Shown piece by piece: positions 10,656 to 20,703 of a stretch of 54,480 bases of DNA. Under the pieces are notes generated by a model. It was not told the origin of the DNA. It made no database searches and saw only the letters and a program-made list of their open reading frames with translations. How positions within the stretch are numbered: the first letter of the stretch is position 1; the number at the start of each line of letters is the position of its first letter. Origin of the DNA: Citrobacter youngae (GTDB lineage Bacteria > Pseudomonadota > Gammaproteobacteria > Enterobacterales > Enterobacteriaceae); contig NZ_RPOI01000022.1 of the NCBI RefSeq assembly GCF_003818115.1, forward strand, positions 1 through 54,480. The letters are read 5' to 3'. The position numbers were made by a program, and so were the translations under genes.

Positions 10656-10831
10656 GAATCTTTCCAGCGTACTGGCGAGAAAACCGGTGAAATGCGAAGC
10701 GCTACGCAGAGCGCAATATTGCGCAGTGATATGGCGAGTGGGCTACCGTAGAATCAGCGGCAAGCCGGGAGTTCCCGGTGAGGCGCAATGTTGCGGGGGC
10801 TTGATCCCCGGCGGCATCGGTTGCTGGAAAG

Positions 10832-10898
10832 AGAAAACCCCCGCACGTTGTTCGGTATAAACCAGGCAACTAAACGGGGGCTAACTTGACTCCAGACA
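10832..10898 (-). ncRNA. Rdl-like antisense antitoxin RNA
   Basis: A minus-strand promoter (-35 TTGCAA 10932-10927, 17-nt spacer, -10 TATTCT 10909-10904) predicts a start near 10898. A CCCCCG/CGGGGG hairpin followed by TTTTCTC ends near 10832. The product of about 67 nt is antisense to the leader of the Ldr-like toxin at 10946, the same arrangement as E. coli ldr/rdl. Confidence 0.65.
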
Positions 10899-10903
10899 AG
10901 TTA

Positions 10904-10932
10904 AGAATAGCCGCGAACAGTTGCCATTGCAA
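10904..10932 (-). promoter_or_regulatory. Promoter of the Rdl-like antisense RNA
   Basis: TTGCAA and TATTCT are separated by 17 nt on the minus strand, starting transcription into the toxin leader. Confidence 0.55.
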
Positions 10933-10945
10933 CACAGGCGGCTAC

Positions 10946-11053
10946 ATGACGCTCACACAGTTAGGTGTGGCTTTCTGGCACGATTTAGCGGCTCCAATTA
11001 TCGCTGGCATTATTGCCAGCCTGATTGTGAACTGGCTGCGTAACAGGAAGTAA
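10946..11053 (+). CDS. ldrD: Ldr-type small toxic membrane peptide
   Basis: This is a 35-residue peptide with the hallmarks of the Ldr family: a short N-terminus, FWHDLAAPIIAG, one hydrophobic segment and a basic end (NWLRNRK). Ldr peptides insert in the inner membrane and stop growth when overproduced; an antisense RNA normally blocks their translation. In E. coli ldrD lies between yhjV and the bcs genes, and here it lies between megL and pdeK, supporting orthology. No strong ribosome binding site is near the ATG, as in other ldr genes. Confidence 0.85.
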   Translation: MTLTQLGVAFWHDLAAPIIAGIIASLIVNWLRNRK

Positions 11054-11102
11054 TGCACTTTGCGGGCGTCTGCCTGCCGTAATGGCAACATGCGCCCGAA
11101 CC

Positions 11103-11133
11103 AGGCCACAGGGGTTAACCTTGCGGCCTTTTT
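11103..11133 (+). terminator. Terminator after ldr
   Basis: A hairpin with outer arms AGGCC/GGCCT and inner AGG/CCT is followed by TTTTT, about 50 nt after the toxin stop. Confidence 0.65.
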
Positions 11134-11280
11134 CGGCTTAAATGCAGATAAATCTTGTCGCCAGGTGCCTATCCTGTCGCGATAATGCACGCTGGGAAGT
11201 TTTCAGATACCGCCTCTCTTAATACCGCTACGATCGGGTATACTCTGACGGCAGTTTTTGTCTATCCGTGGAGAGTCAGT

Positions 11281-13287
11281 TTGCGTGTCAGTCGCTCGTT
11301 AACAATAAAGCAGATGGCGATGGTTGCGGCCGTTGTCATGGTGTTTGTTTTTATTTTTTGCACCGTTTTGTTGTTCCATTTGGTCCAGCAGAACCGCTAT
11401 AACACGGCTACGCAACTGGAAAGCATCGCTCGCTCCGTCCGTGAACCTCTGTCGGCTGCCATCCTGAAGGGGGATATCCCCGAAGCAGAAATGATTTTAA
11501 GCCGTATCCAGCCCGCTGGCGTGGTCAGTCGCGCGGATGTGGTACTGCCCAACCAGTTTCAGGCATTGCGGATGAGCTTTATCCCTGAACGCCCCGTTCC
11601 GGTTACGGTGACCCGACTGTTTGAACTGCCGGTGCAGATTTCGCTCCCGGTCTATTCTCTTGAGCGCTCTGCCAACCCACAGCCGCTGGCGTATCTGGTG
11701 TTACAGGCGGATTCATACCGCATGTACAAATTCGTGACGAGCACGCTTTCAACGTTAGTGACCATTTACTTACTTTTGTTGTTAATCCTGTCGGTAGCCA
11801 TCTCCTGGTGTATTAACCGCCTGATTGTGCACCCGTTACGCAAAATTGCTCGCGAACTGAACGATATTCCGCACCAGGAGCTGATCGGCTATCAACTGGC
11901 ATTACCGCCTATGCATCAGGATGATGAGATTGGGATGCTGGTGCGTAGCTACAACCTGAATCAGCAACTGGTCCTGCGCCACAGTGAAGAGCAGAACGAC
12001 AATTCGATGCGCTTTCCGGTCTCTGAACTGCCAAATAAGACGTTCTTAATGGGGCTACTTGAGCAGATTGTTACTGGCCCGCAAACAACTGCGCTGATGA
12101 TTGTCACCTGCGAAACCCTGCGTGATACCGCCGGTGTATTGACCGAGACCCAGCGGGAAATCCTGCTGTTGACGCTGGTTGAGAAACTGAGATCGGTGCT
12201 GGCGCCCAGAATGGTGCTTACTCAGGTGAGCGGCTATGACTTCGCGATTATCGCGCACGGTGTGAAGGAACCCTGGCATGCAATCACATTAGGTCAGCAA
12301 GTACTTACTATCATGAATGAACGGTTGCCCATTCAGGGTATTCAGCTTCGCCCGAGCTGCAACATTGGGGTGGCGATGTACTACGGCGATTTGACGGCGG
12401 AACAGCTATACAGTCGCGCGCTATCGGCAGTGCTAACCTCGCGTCGCAAGGGTAAAAATCAGATCCAATTCTTTGATCCGCAGCAAATGGAAGAAGCACA
12501 GCAACGTTTGACCGAAGAGAACGACATTCTGACCGCGCTTGATCACCAGCAATTTGCGCTGTGGATGCAGCCGCAGGTAGAGATCGCCAGCGGCAAGATG
12601 TTGAGTGCTGAAGCTTTATTGCGGATGCAGCAGGCAGACGGAAGCTGGGAATTACCGGAAGGGTTAATCGACAGGATTGAATCCTGCGGTCTGATGGTGA
12701 CGGTTGGATATTGGGTGCTGGAGGAGTCTTGTCGCCAGCTTGCGGCCTGGCAGGAACGTGGTCTGATGTTACCGCTGTCGGTGAATCTGTCTGCGCTACA
12801 GCTCATGCACCCCAGTATGGTGTCGGATCTGCTGGAGTTGTTAAACCGATATCGCATTAAGCCCGGTACCTTGATTCTGGAAGTTACCGAAAGCCGGCAT
12901 ATAGATGATCCAAACGCCGCTGTCGCTATCCTGCGCCCACTGCGCAATGCGGGGGTACGCATTGCGTTGGATGACTTTGGTATGGGCTATGCGGGTCTGC
13001 GACAGTTGCAGCATATGAAGTCACTGCCAGTTGATGTGCTCAAAATCGATAAGATGTTTGTTGAAGGCCTGCCAGAAGATAGCAGTATGATTTCTGCCAT
13101 TATTCAGCTGGCTCACAGTCTCAATTTGCAAATGATTGCGGAAGGCGTTGAAACCGAAGCGCAACGCGACTGGTTATCACAGGCAGGGGTGGACGTCGCG
13201 CAAGGATTCCTGTTTGCCCGTCCGGTTCCGGCAGATATCTTCGAAGAACGCTATTTAGCGAAGGAATCAGCTGATTACAAAAGTTAA
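11281..13287 (+). CDS. pdeK: Membrane c-di-GMP phosphodiesterase PdeK (YhjK)
   Basis: This is an inner-membrane EAL-domain protein. I choose TTG at 11281 (then [10 protein letters not shown]), because GGAGAG lies 5 nt upstream and the family begins there; it gives 668 residues. There are membrane segments at about 14-34 and 152-174 with a periplasmic domain between, then a HAMP-like region. A degenerate GGDEF domain (SGYDF at the signature) is followed by an EAL domain with intact SAEALLR, DDFGMG, KIDKMF and EGVETEA. It is therefore likely a c-di-GMP-hydrolysing enzyme without cyclase activity. In E. coli it follows the bcs cellulose genes, which are absent here. Confidence 0.93.
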   Translation: MRVSRSLTIKQMAMVAAVVMVFVFIFCTVLLFHLVQQNRYNTATQLESIARSVREPLSAAILKGDIPEAEMILSRIQPAGVVSRADVVLPNQFQALRMSFIPERPVPVTVTRLFELPVQISLPVYSLERSANPQPLAYLVLQADSYRMYKFVTSTLSTLVTIYLLLLLILSVAISWCINRLIVHPLRKIARELNDIPHQELIGYQLALPPMHQDDEIGMLVRSYNLNQQLVLRHSEEQNDNSMRFPVSELPNKTFLMGLLEQIVTGPQTTALMIVTCETLRDTAGVLTETQREILLLTLVEKLRSVLAPRMVLTQVSGYDFAIIAHGVKEPWHAITLGQQVLTIMNERLPIQGIQLRPSCNIGVAMYYGDLTAEQLYSRALSAVLTSRRKGKNQIQFFDPQQMEEAQQRLTEENDILTALDHQQFALWMQPQVEIASGKMLSAEALLRMQQADGSWELPEGLIDRIESCGLMVTVGYWVLEESCRQLAAWQERGLMLPLSVNLSALQLMHPSMVSDLLELLNRYRIKPGTLILEVTESRHIDDPNAAVAILRPLRNAGVRIALDDFGMGYAGLRQLQHMKSLPVDVLKIDKMFVEGLPEDSSMISAIIQLAHSLNLQMIAEGVETEAQRDWLSQAGVDVAQGFLFARPVPADIFEERYLAKESADYKS

Positions 13288-13378
13288 AAAAGGTAGCGCT
13301 TGTGCGAGCCAGTTCAAAATTTTTAACAAATTTGTATCAATTATGATCCAGGTGCATTTCTGTCATGTTGTGTGGGTG

Positions 13379-14731
<1,353 letters not shown>

Positions 14732-14744
14732 TCTCTCCACTTAT

Positions 14745-14772
14745 GCCCGTAGTCCCTTCCAGGACTGCGGGC
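14745..14772 (+). terminator. dctA terminator-like hairpin
   Basis: A GCCCG-t-AGTCC / AGGACT-g-CGGGC stem with a 5-nt loop ends in GTTTGC, only a weak T run. A second hairpin at 14802-14820 (AACTGTC/GACAGTT) is followed by TTTTGGGATTTTTT and may be the effective terminator. Confidence 0.6.
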
Positions 14773-14953
14773 GTTTGCGCATAATTACCCCCTGTGCCTG
14801 AAACTGTCTGTTCGACAGTTTTGGGATTTTTTCACTTCTTCCGTGACATTTTTATGTTCTTGCGGTCTAACACGAAGTGTTTTTAACGTCATATTCAGAG
14901 GGTCCTTCTCAGGGCTGTCTTTTTATTTCCAGGATAGTTGATCAGGGGTTCAC

Positions 14954-16447
14954 ATGCAGGGCACAAAAATTCGACTTTTAGCGGGCGGCTTGCTGATGAT
15001 GGCCACTGCCGGCTATGTGCAGGCAGATGCGCTCCAGCCTGACCCGGCGTGGCAACAGGGCACGCTGGCAAATGGTCTCCAGTGGCAAGTGTTAGCCACT
15101 CCCCAGCGCCCCAGCGACCGTATTGAGGTCCGCCTGCTGGTTAATACCGGTTCACTCACCGAAAGTACGCAACAGAGTGGTTTCAGCCATGCGATCCCAC
15201 GTATCGCGCTGACGCAAAGCGGTGGCCTTGATGCCACGCAAGCCCGTTCATTGTGGCAGCAGGGGTTCGATCCTAAACGCCCCATGCCGCCCGTTATCGT
15301 TTCCTATGATTCCACGTTGTACAACCTCAGTCTGCCAAACAGCCGTAACGATCTACTGAAAGAGTCACTTTCTTACCTGGCGAATATTTCCGGCAAGCTG
15401 ACCATTACCCCTGAAACGGTTAACCATGCGCTGAGCAGCGAAGATATGGTGGCAACCTGGCCGTCAGATACCAAAGAGGGATGGTGGCGTTATCGTCTGA
15501 AAGGCTCCACGCTGTTAGGGCACGATCCTGCCGATCCGCTGAAAAAGCCGATTGATGCAGCAAAAATTCAGTCGTTCTACCAGAAATGGTATACCCCGGA
15601 TGCGATGACGCTGATTATCGTCGGTAACGTTGATGCGCGCAGCGTGGCTGAGCAAATCAATAAAACCTTCGGTGAGTTAAACGGAAAACGTGAAACGCCG
15701 GCTCCGGTGCCTACGCTCTCTCCACTGCGTGCGGAAGCTGTAAGCATTATGACCGATGCGGTACGCCAGGATCGTCTTTCCATCATGTGGGACGCGCCGT
15801 GGCAACCTATTCGTGAATCCGCCGCGTTGTTACGCTACTGGCGTGCCGATTTAGCCCGTGAAGCGCTGTTCTGGCATATCCAGCAGACGTTATCCAGGAA
15901 CAACGCGAAAGACATCGGCCTCGGCTTTGACTGTCGGGTGCTGTTCCTGCGTGCACAGTGCGCTATTAACGTTGAATCGCCGAACGATAAGCTGAATGCG
16001 AACCTGGGCACGGTGGCTCGCGAACTGGCGAAAGTGCGGGACAAGGGCCTGCCGGAAGAAGAGTTCAATGCGCTGGTAGCGCAAAAAAATCTGGAATTGC
16101 AGAAACTGTTTGCCACCTACGGCCGCACCGATACCGATATTTTGATCAGCCAGCGTTTGCGCTCGTTGCAAAACCAGGTGGTGGATATCGCGCCAGAACA
16201 GTATCAGCGTTTACGGCAGAACTTCCTTAATGGCCTGACCGTTGAGATGCTGAATCAGGATTTGCGTCAGCAGCTATCGCAGGATATGGCTCTCATTCTG
16301 CTTCAGCCGAAAGGGGAACCTGAGTTCAACATGAAGGATCTGCAGGCGACATGGGATAGCATAATGGCGCCGGTTAGCGCAGCGGCAACGTCGGCTGAAA
16401 CGGATGAATCACATCCTGAAGTGACGGATATCCCGCCAGTACAGTAA
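14954..16447 (+). CDS. yhjJ: M16-family peptidase-like protein YhjJ
   Basis: This is a 497-residue exported protein of the insulinase (M16) fold with a Sec signal at 1-24 (cleavage after YVQA). The catalytic HxxEH motif should lie where GFSHAIPRIAL is found; the Glu and second His are missing, so it is unlikely to be a zinc protease. The C-terminal half still shows the M16 peptidase C-domain pattern (YTPDAMTLIIVGNVD). It is probably a periplasmic scaffold or binding protein; its function is unknown in E. coli as well. Confidence 0.92.
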   Translation: MQGTKIRLLAGGLLMMATAGYVQADALQPDPAWQQGTLANGLQWQVLATPQRPSDRIEVRLLVNTGSLTESTQQSGFSHAIPRIALTQSGGLDATQARSLWQQGFDPKRPMPPVIVSYDSTLYNLSLPNSRNDLLKESLSYLANISGKLTITPETVNHALSSEDMVATWPSDTKEGWWRYRLKGSTLLGHDPADPLKKPIDAAKIQSFYQKWYTPDAMTLIIVGNVDARSVAEQINKTFGELNGKRETPAPVPTLSPLRAEAVSIMTDAVRQDRLSIMWDAPWQPIRESAALLRYWRADLAREALFWHIQQTLSRNNAKDIGLGFDCRVLFLRAQCAINVESPNDKLNANLGTVARELAKVRDKGLPEEEFNALVAQKNLELQKLFATYGRTDTDILISQRLRSLQNQVVDIAPEQYQRLRQNFLNGLTVEMLNQDLRQQLSQDMALILLQPKGEPEFNMKDLQATWDSIMAPVSAAATSAETDESHPEVTDIPPVQ

Positions 16448-16449
16448 CC

Positions 16450-16525
16450 TGTAGGCCGGATAAGGCGGTTACGCCGCTATCCGGCATTGGAGATGCCGGG
16501 GGCGCTTTGCTTGTCCGGCCTACGG
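16450..16525. repeat. REP pair between yhjJ and kdgK
   Basis: Two REP-type palindromes (GTAGGCCGGATAAGG ... TATCCGGCA and GATGCCGGGGGCG ... CCGGCCTAC) occupy the gap between these convergent genes. Confidence 0.8.
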
Positions 16526-16547
16526 TATGCAGACCGGATAATCGACG

Positions 16548-17477
16548 TTACTGCGGCATGGCATCGCGTGGGATAATCGCCCCGCGATGCTGAATAACGG
16601 TGCTTGCTGTCAGGTGGCCGCGTTTTGCGGCTTCAGCGGCATCGCCACCGGTTAAACGCACTGCCAGATACCCGGCACTGAATGAGTCTCCTGCCGCCGT
16701 GGTATCGATCACTTTTTCTTTCGGTAATTTTACAGCCGGTACATCGATAAGTCCTTCACCCTCGATGGACACCAGGCAAGAGTCTGCGCCGCGCTTCACA
16801 ACCACTTCCTGTACGCCAACTGCGTGAGTCCGGGCAATTACGTCCTCTACGGGTTTTTCACCCCACAGCGCGTCTTCATCGTCCAGCGTCAGGAACGCAA
16901 TATTGGTGCACTCCAGCATCTGCTGATACACCTGCTGAGTTTCTTCTTTGCTGCTCCACAGACGCGGGCGGTAGTTGTTGTCAAAAATGACCTTGCCGCC
17001 GTTGGCGCGACACTCGCGCAGCAGCGACAGCAGTTTGTCACGGCTGGCCGGGCTTAAAATCGCCAGGCTGATTCCGCTCAGGTACAGGTAGTCGAATGTC
17101 GCCAGCGTTTTGCAAATGGCGCCGGATTGTTCGCTCTCCAGCCAGAATTTTGCCGCCGCTTCATTACGCCAGTAATAGAAGGTGCGCTCGCCAGTACTGT
17201 CAGTCTCAATGTAATAGAGACCCGGCAGACGGTTTTCCATACGCTGGGTTAATGACGTATCGACGTTTTCTCCCTGCCAGGATTCCAGCATTTGCTGGCT
17301 GAAACTGTCAGTGCCCAGCGCCGTGACGTAATGTACGGAAAGGGCCGCAGAATCGACCTGACGGGCAATATAAACGGATGTATTCAACGTGTCGCCACCG
17401 AATCCGCGCTGAACGTCGGCGCCTTTCTGTGACAGCTCAATCATGCATTCGCCAATCACGGCAATCTTCCTGGACAT
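16548..17477 (-). CDS. kdgK: 2-dehydro-3-deoxygluconokinase KdgK
   Basis: KdgK phosphorylates 2-keto-3-deoxygluconate to KDPG, joining hexuronate and hexonate breakdown to the Entner-Doudoroff aldolase. It has 309 residues, the E. coli length, and belongs to the PfkB family: the N-terminal GGDTLNTS substrate loop and the C-terminal DTTAAGDSFSAG motif holding the catalytic Asp are present. It is monocistronic, with a KdgR-like operator 66 nt upstream of the start. The UxuA/UxuB-type enzymes encoded at 46850-49612 make its substrate. Confidence 0.97.
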   Translation of the reverse strand: MSRKIAVIGECMIELSQKGADVQRGFGGDTLNTSVYIARQVDSAALSVHYVTALGTDSFSQQMLESWQGENVDTSLTQRMENRLPGLYYIETDSTGERTFYYWRNEAAAKFWLESEQSGAICKTLATFDYLYLSGISLAILSPASRDKLLSLLRECRANGGKVIFDNNYRPRLWSSKEETQQVYQQMLECTNIAFLTLDDEDALWGEKPVEDVIARTHAVGVQEVVVKRGADSCLVSIEGEGLIDVPAVKLPKEKVIDTTAAGDSFSAGYLAVRLTGGDAAEAAKRGHLTASTVIQHRGAIIPRDAMPQ

Positions 17478-17542
17478 AGTCGTAACCTGCTCTGAAAAAA
17501 ATTAGCGTTAGTGTGCGCTGTGGGTGTTAAGTGGTCAACTAT

Positions 17543-17561
17543 ATTAAAACAACGTTCCATT
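17543..17561 (-). promoter_or_regulatory. KdgR operator of kdgK
   Basis: The 19-bp site matches the KdgR consensus (AATGAAACATTGTTTCATT) at about 15 positions. KdgR represses kdgK until 2-keto-3-deoxygluconate accumulates. Confidence 0.65.
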
Positions 17562-17629
17562 ATTTTTTTGAGCCAGAACGTGTTCTGTGTCGTTTTTACC
17601 GCTGTTTTTATTTTGCGTACTGCTGAACG

Positions 17630-17656
17630 TAAAGTTCTGCGCCTGAGCGCCGATAA
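17630..17656 (+). promoter_or_regulatory. Sigma-28 (FliA) promoter of pdeH
   Basis: TAAAGTTC, an exact 11-nt spacer and GCCGATAA match the flagellar sigma-28 consensus TAAAGTTT-N11-GCCGATAA at all but one position. The ATG of pdeH lies 49 nt downstream. Confidence 0.92.
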
Positions 17657-17704
17657 CCTTTGACGAGTCCGGTCAGTCACACTCTTATTTACAGGACACC
17701 TCAG

Positions 17705-18472
17705 ATGATAAAGCAGGTCACCCTGCAGCTAATTACGCCAGATGCGAGTATCGAATGCTTGCAGGAGCGACGCTATTGGCTGCAGTGCGAGCGTGCTTAC
17801 ACTTATCAGCCCATTTACCAGACCAATGGTCGGCTGATGGCCGTAGAGCTGCTAACCGTCGTGAGCCATCCTGATAACCCTGCTCAACGCATTGCGCCAG
17901 ACCGTTATTTTGCTGAAGTTGCTGTTCGGCATCGCGTTGAGGTAGTGAAAGAGCAGCTTGAACAACTTGAACTGAAAAGTGACTTTTTCAGAGCCCACGA
18001 TCTGCTGGCCTCCGTCAATGTCGATGGCCCGACGCTCATTGCGATGCGCCAGGACCCCGAGATCCTGAAAATCATTGAATGCCTGCCCTGGTTACGCTTT
18101 GAGTTGGTCGAGCATATCCGCTTACCGAAGGGATCGTCGTTTGCCTCGATGTGCGAGTTCGGCCCGCTCTGGCTGGATGATTTTGGTACCGGGATGGCCA
18201 ATTTCTCGGCCCTTAGCGAAGTGAGTTACGACTACATCAAAGTGGCGCGGGATCTGTTTGTCATGCTGCGTCAGACGCCGGAAGGCCGTAACCTCTTCAC
18301 TTTGCTGCTCCAGCTTATGAACCGCTATTGCCGTGGCGTGATTGTCGAAGGTGTTGAAACCCTGGAAGAGTGGCGCGATGTGCAAAACTCACCGGCTTTT
18401 GCTGCTCAGGGCTATTTCCTCTCTCGTCCGGTGCCACTGAGTACCCTGGAAGAGGTGATTCTATCGCTTTGA
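17705..18472 (+). CDS. pdeH: c-di-GMP phosphodiesterase PdeH (YhjH)
   Basis: This is a soluble stand-alone EAL protein that lowers c-di-GMP to keep flagella rotating (opposing YcgR braking) and limits curli in E. coli. The ATG at 17705 after ACAGGACACC gives the usual 255 residues; the longer upstream frame would run into the promoter. EAL signature residues are present: VELLTV, NVDGPT, ELVEH, DDFGTG and EGVET. It is expressed with late flagellar genes from the sigma-28 promoter upstream. Confidence 0.96.
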   Translation: MIKQVTLQLITPDASIECLQERRYWLQCERAYTYQPIYQTNGRLMAVELLTVVSHPDNPAQRIAPDRYFAEVAVRHRVEVVKEQLEQLELKSDFFRAHDLLASVNVDGPTLIAMRQDPEILKIIECLPWLRFELVEHIRLPKGSSFASMCEFGPLWLDDFGTGMANFSALSEVSYDYIKVARDLFVMLRQTPEGRNLFTLLLQLMNRYCRGVIVEGVETLEEWRDVQNSPAFAAQGYFLSRPVPLSTLEEVILSL

Positions 18473-18549
18473 TGCGGATGTAGCGTGCCTCCTTTTCGCC
18501 CTGCTGGACTATCTTTAGGACAGGCAAGGGAGGAAGTCAGGAGGAAAAC

Positions 18550-20610
18550 GTGACGAAAACAGGCAAAATAGCCTCATCCGTAGTAGGGTTTTTCTTGTTG
18601 CTGATCGTCGTGCTCATCATTGTGATTGCGACATTTGACTGGAACCGGCTCAAACCGACCATCAACCAGAAAGTCTCTACTGAACTCAACCGTCCATTCG
18701 CCATACGCGGTGATCTGGGCGTCGTCTGGGAACGCCAGAAGCAGGAAACCGGCTGGCGCAGTTGGGTTCCGTGGCCGCATGTTCATGCTGAAGATATTAT
18801 CCTCGGCAACCCGCCAGATATTCCCGACGTTACCATGGTGCATCTCCCGCGTGTTGAAGCTACGCTCGCCCCACTGGCACTGCTGACAAAAACCGTCTGG
18901 CTCCCGTGGGTCAAGATGGTGAAACCCGATGTGCGGCTCATTCGGTTGTCGGAGAAAAACAACAACTGGACCTTTAACTTCGCCGGGGATGAAAAACGCG
19001 ATCCCAATGCGCCGCCACCCGCGTGGTCTTTCAGGCTGGATAACATTCTGTTCGATCAAGGGCGTATCGCTGTTAATGATAAGGTGACGAAGTCGGAGCT
19101 TGAGATCCTGGTCGATCCACTAGGCAAGCCGCTACCGTTTAGCGAAGTGACAGGCACCAACAGCAAAGAAGGGGGCACCAGCGTTGAGGATTACATTTTT
19201 GGTCTGAAAGCCCAGGGCCGCTACAACGGTGAGCCGCTAACCGGAACGGGAAAAATTGGCGGGATGTTGGCGTTACGTGGCGAAGGTACCCCTTTTCCGA
19301 TACAGGCAGACTTTCGCTCGGGCAACACGCGCGTGGTATTTAGCGGCACGATAAATGACCCGATGAATATGGGCGGTGTCGATCTACGGCTTAAATTCTC
19401 TGGGGATTCACTTGGGGATTTATACGATTTGACCGGTGTGCTGTTACCGGATACACCACCGTTTGAAACGGACGGGCGTCTGGTGGCGAAAATCGATCCG
19501 GAAAAGTCCTCTCTTTTTGAATACCGCCATTTTAATGGTCGCATTGGCGATAGTGATATTCGCGGGACGCTGGCCTACACCACCGGCAAGCCGCGACCCA
19601 TGCTGAAGGGCGATGTGGAATCACGCCAGCTGAGGCTGGCTGATTTGGGGCCGCTGATCGGTGTGGATTCAGGCAAAGGGGCCGAGCGGGCAAAACAATC
19701 TGAACAGCGCAAAGGTGAGAAGAGCGTTCAGCCTGCTGACAAGGTGTTGCCGTATGACCGTTTTGAAACCGACAAATGGAACGTAATGGATGCTGATGTG
19801 CGTTTCAAAGGGCAGCGGATTGAGCACGGTAGTAGCCTGCCAATCAGCGATCTCTCCACCCATATCCTCCTGAAAAACGCTGACTTGCGCCTGCAGCCAC
19901 TGAAATTTGGCCTCGCAGGGGGTAGTATTGTTTCCAGCATTCATCTGGAAGGGGATAAAAAGCCGATGCGGGGGCAGGCGGATATTCAGGCTCGCCGCCT
20001 GAAGCTAAAAGCACTGATGCCGGACGTGGAGTTGATGCAGAAAACGCTCGGTGAGATGAACGGTGACGCCAGGTTGAGCGGTAGCGGAAATTCAGTGGCT
20101 GCGCTGCTGGGTAACAGCAACGGTAACCTGAAGCTATTGATGAATGATGGATTGGTCAGTCGCAATCTGATGGAGATCGTTGGGCTGAATCTGGGTAACT
20201 ATATCGTCGGACAAATATTCGGTGATGACGAAGTACGGGTGAACTGCGCAGCGGCAAATCTGGATATCGTCAATGGCATCGCGCGCCCACAAATTTTCGC
20301 GTTCGACACAGAAAACGCGGTGATCAACGTGACCGGGACTGCAAGCTTTGCATCTGAGCAACTGGATTTAACCATCGACCCGGAGAGCAAAGGCATTCGT
20401 ATTATTACCCTGCGTTCGCCGCTGTATGTCCGTGGGACCTTTAAAAATCCACAGGCTGGCGTGAAGGCCGGGCCGCTGATTGCACGCGGTGCGGTGGCTG
20501 CCGCGCTGGCAACGCTGGTTACGCCAGCGGCGGCGCTGCTGGCGCTAATTTCTCCGTCTGAAAACGAAACGAATCAGTGCCGGACAATCCTGTCGCAGAT
20601 GAAGAAGTGA
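18550..20610 (+). CDS. yhjG: AsmA-family inner-membrane protein YhjG
   Basis: This is a 686-residue AsmA-like protein with a GTG start after GAGGAAAAC. One N-terminal membrane anchor (about 9-30) is followed by a large periplasmic domain beginning FDWNRLKPTINQKV, typical of AsmA. The AsmA_2-like C-terminal part (RLSGSGNSVAALLGNSNGNL) precedes a hydrophobic stretch. AsmA proteins (AsmA, TamB, YhdP, YdbH, YicH, YhjG) are thought to act in envelope lipid homeostasis; the specific role of this one is not established. Confidence 0.92.
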   Translation: MTKTGKIASSVVGFFLLLIVVLIIVIATFDWNRLKPTINQKVSTELNRPFAIRGDLGVVWERQKQETGWRSWVPWPHVHAEDIILGNPPDIPDVTMVHLPRVEATLAPLALLTKTVWLPWVKMVKPDVRLIRLSEKNNNWTFNFAGDEKRDPNAPPPAWSFRLDNILFDQGRIAVNDKVTKSELEILVDPLGKPLPFSEVTGTNSKEGGTSVEDYIFGLKAQGRYNGEPLTGTGKIGGMLALRGEGTPFPIQADFRSGNTRVVFSGTINDPMNMGGVDLRLKFSGDSLGDLYDLTGVLLPDTPPFETDGRLVAKIDPEKSSLFEYRHFNGRIGDSDIRGTLAYTTGKPRPMLKGDVESRQLRLADLGPLIGVDSGKGAERAKQSEQRKGEKSVQPADKVLPYDRFETDKWNVMDADVRFKGQRIEHGSSLPISDLSTHILLKNADLRLQPLKFGLAGGSIVSSIHLEGDKKPMRGQADIQARRLKLKALMPDVELMQKTLGEMNGDARLSGSGNSVAALLGNSNGNLKLLMNDGLVSRNLMEIVGLNLGNYIVGQIFGDDEVRVNCAAANLDIVNGIARPQIFAFDTENAVINVTGTASFASEQLDLTIDPESKGIRIITLRSPLYVRGTFKNPQAGVKAGPLIARGAVAAALATLVTPAAALLALISPSENETNQCRTILSQMKK

Positions 20611-20613
20611 TGA

Positions 20614-20698
20614 GCGCGCCGGATGCGGTGTAAACACCTTATCCGGCTTACGGGGGATTGCAGTCTGTAGGCCTGATAAGCATAGCGCCATCAGGCAA
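20614..20698. repeat. REP pair between yhjG and yhjE
   Basis: Two opposed REP-type sequences (CGCCGGATGCGG ... TTATCCGGC and GTAGGCCTGATAAG ... CCATCAGGC) fill the space between the convergent stops. Confidence 0.8.
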
Positions 20699-20703
20699 TC
20701 AAA

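Noticed and set aside
10621-10860. 77-codon open frame in the ldr leader
   Set aside because: It overlaps the hairpin-rich ldr/rdl leader and encodes no recognisable protein.
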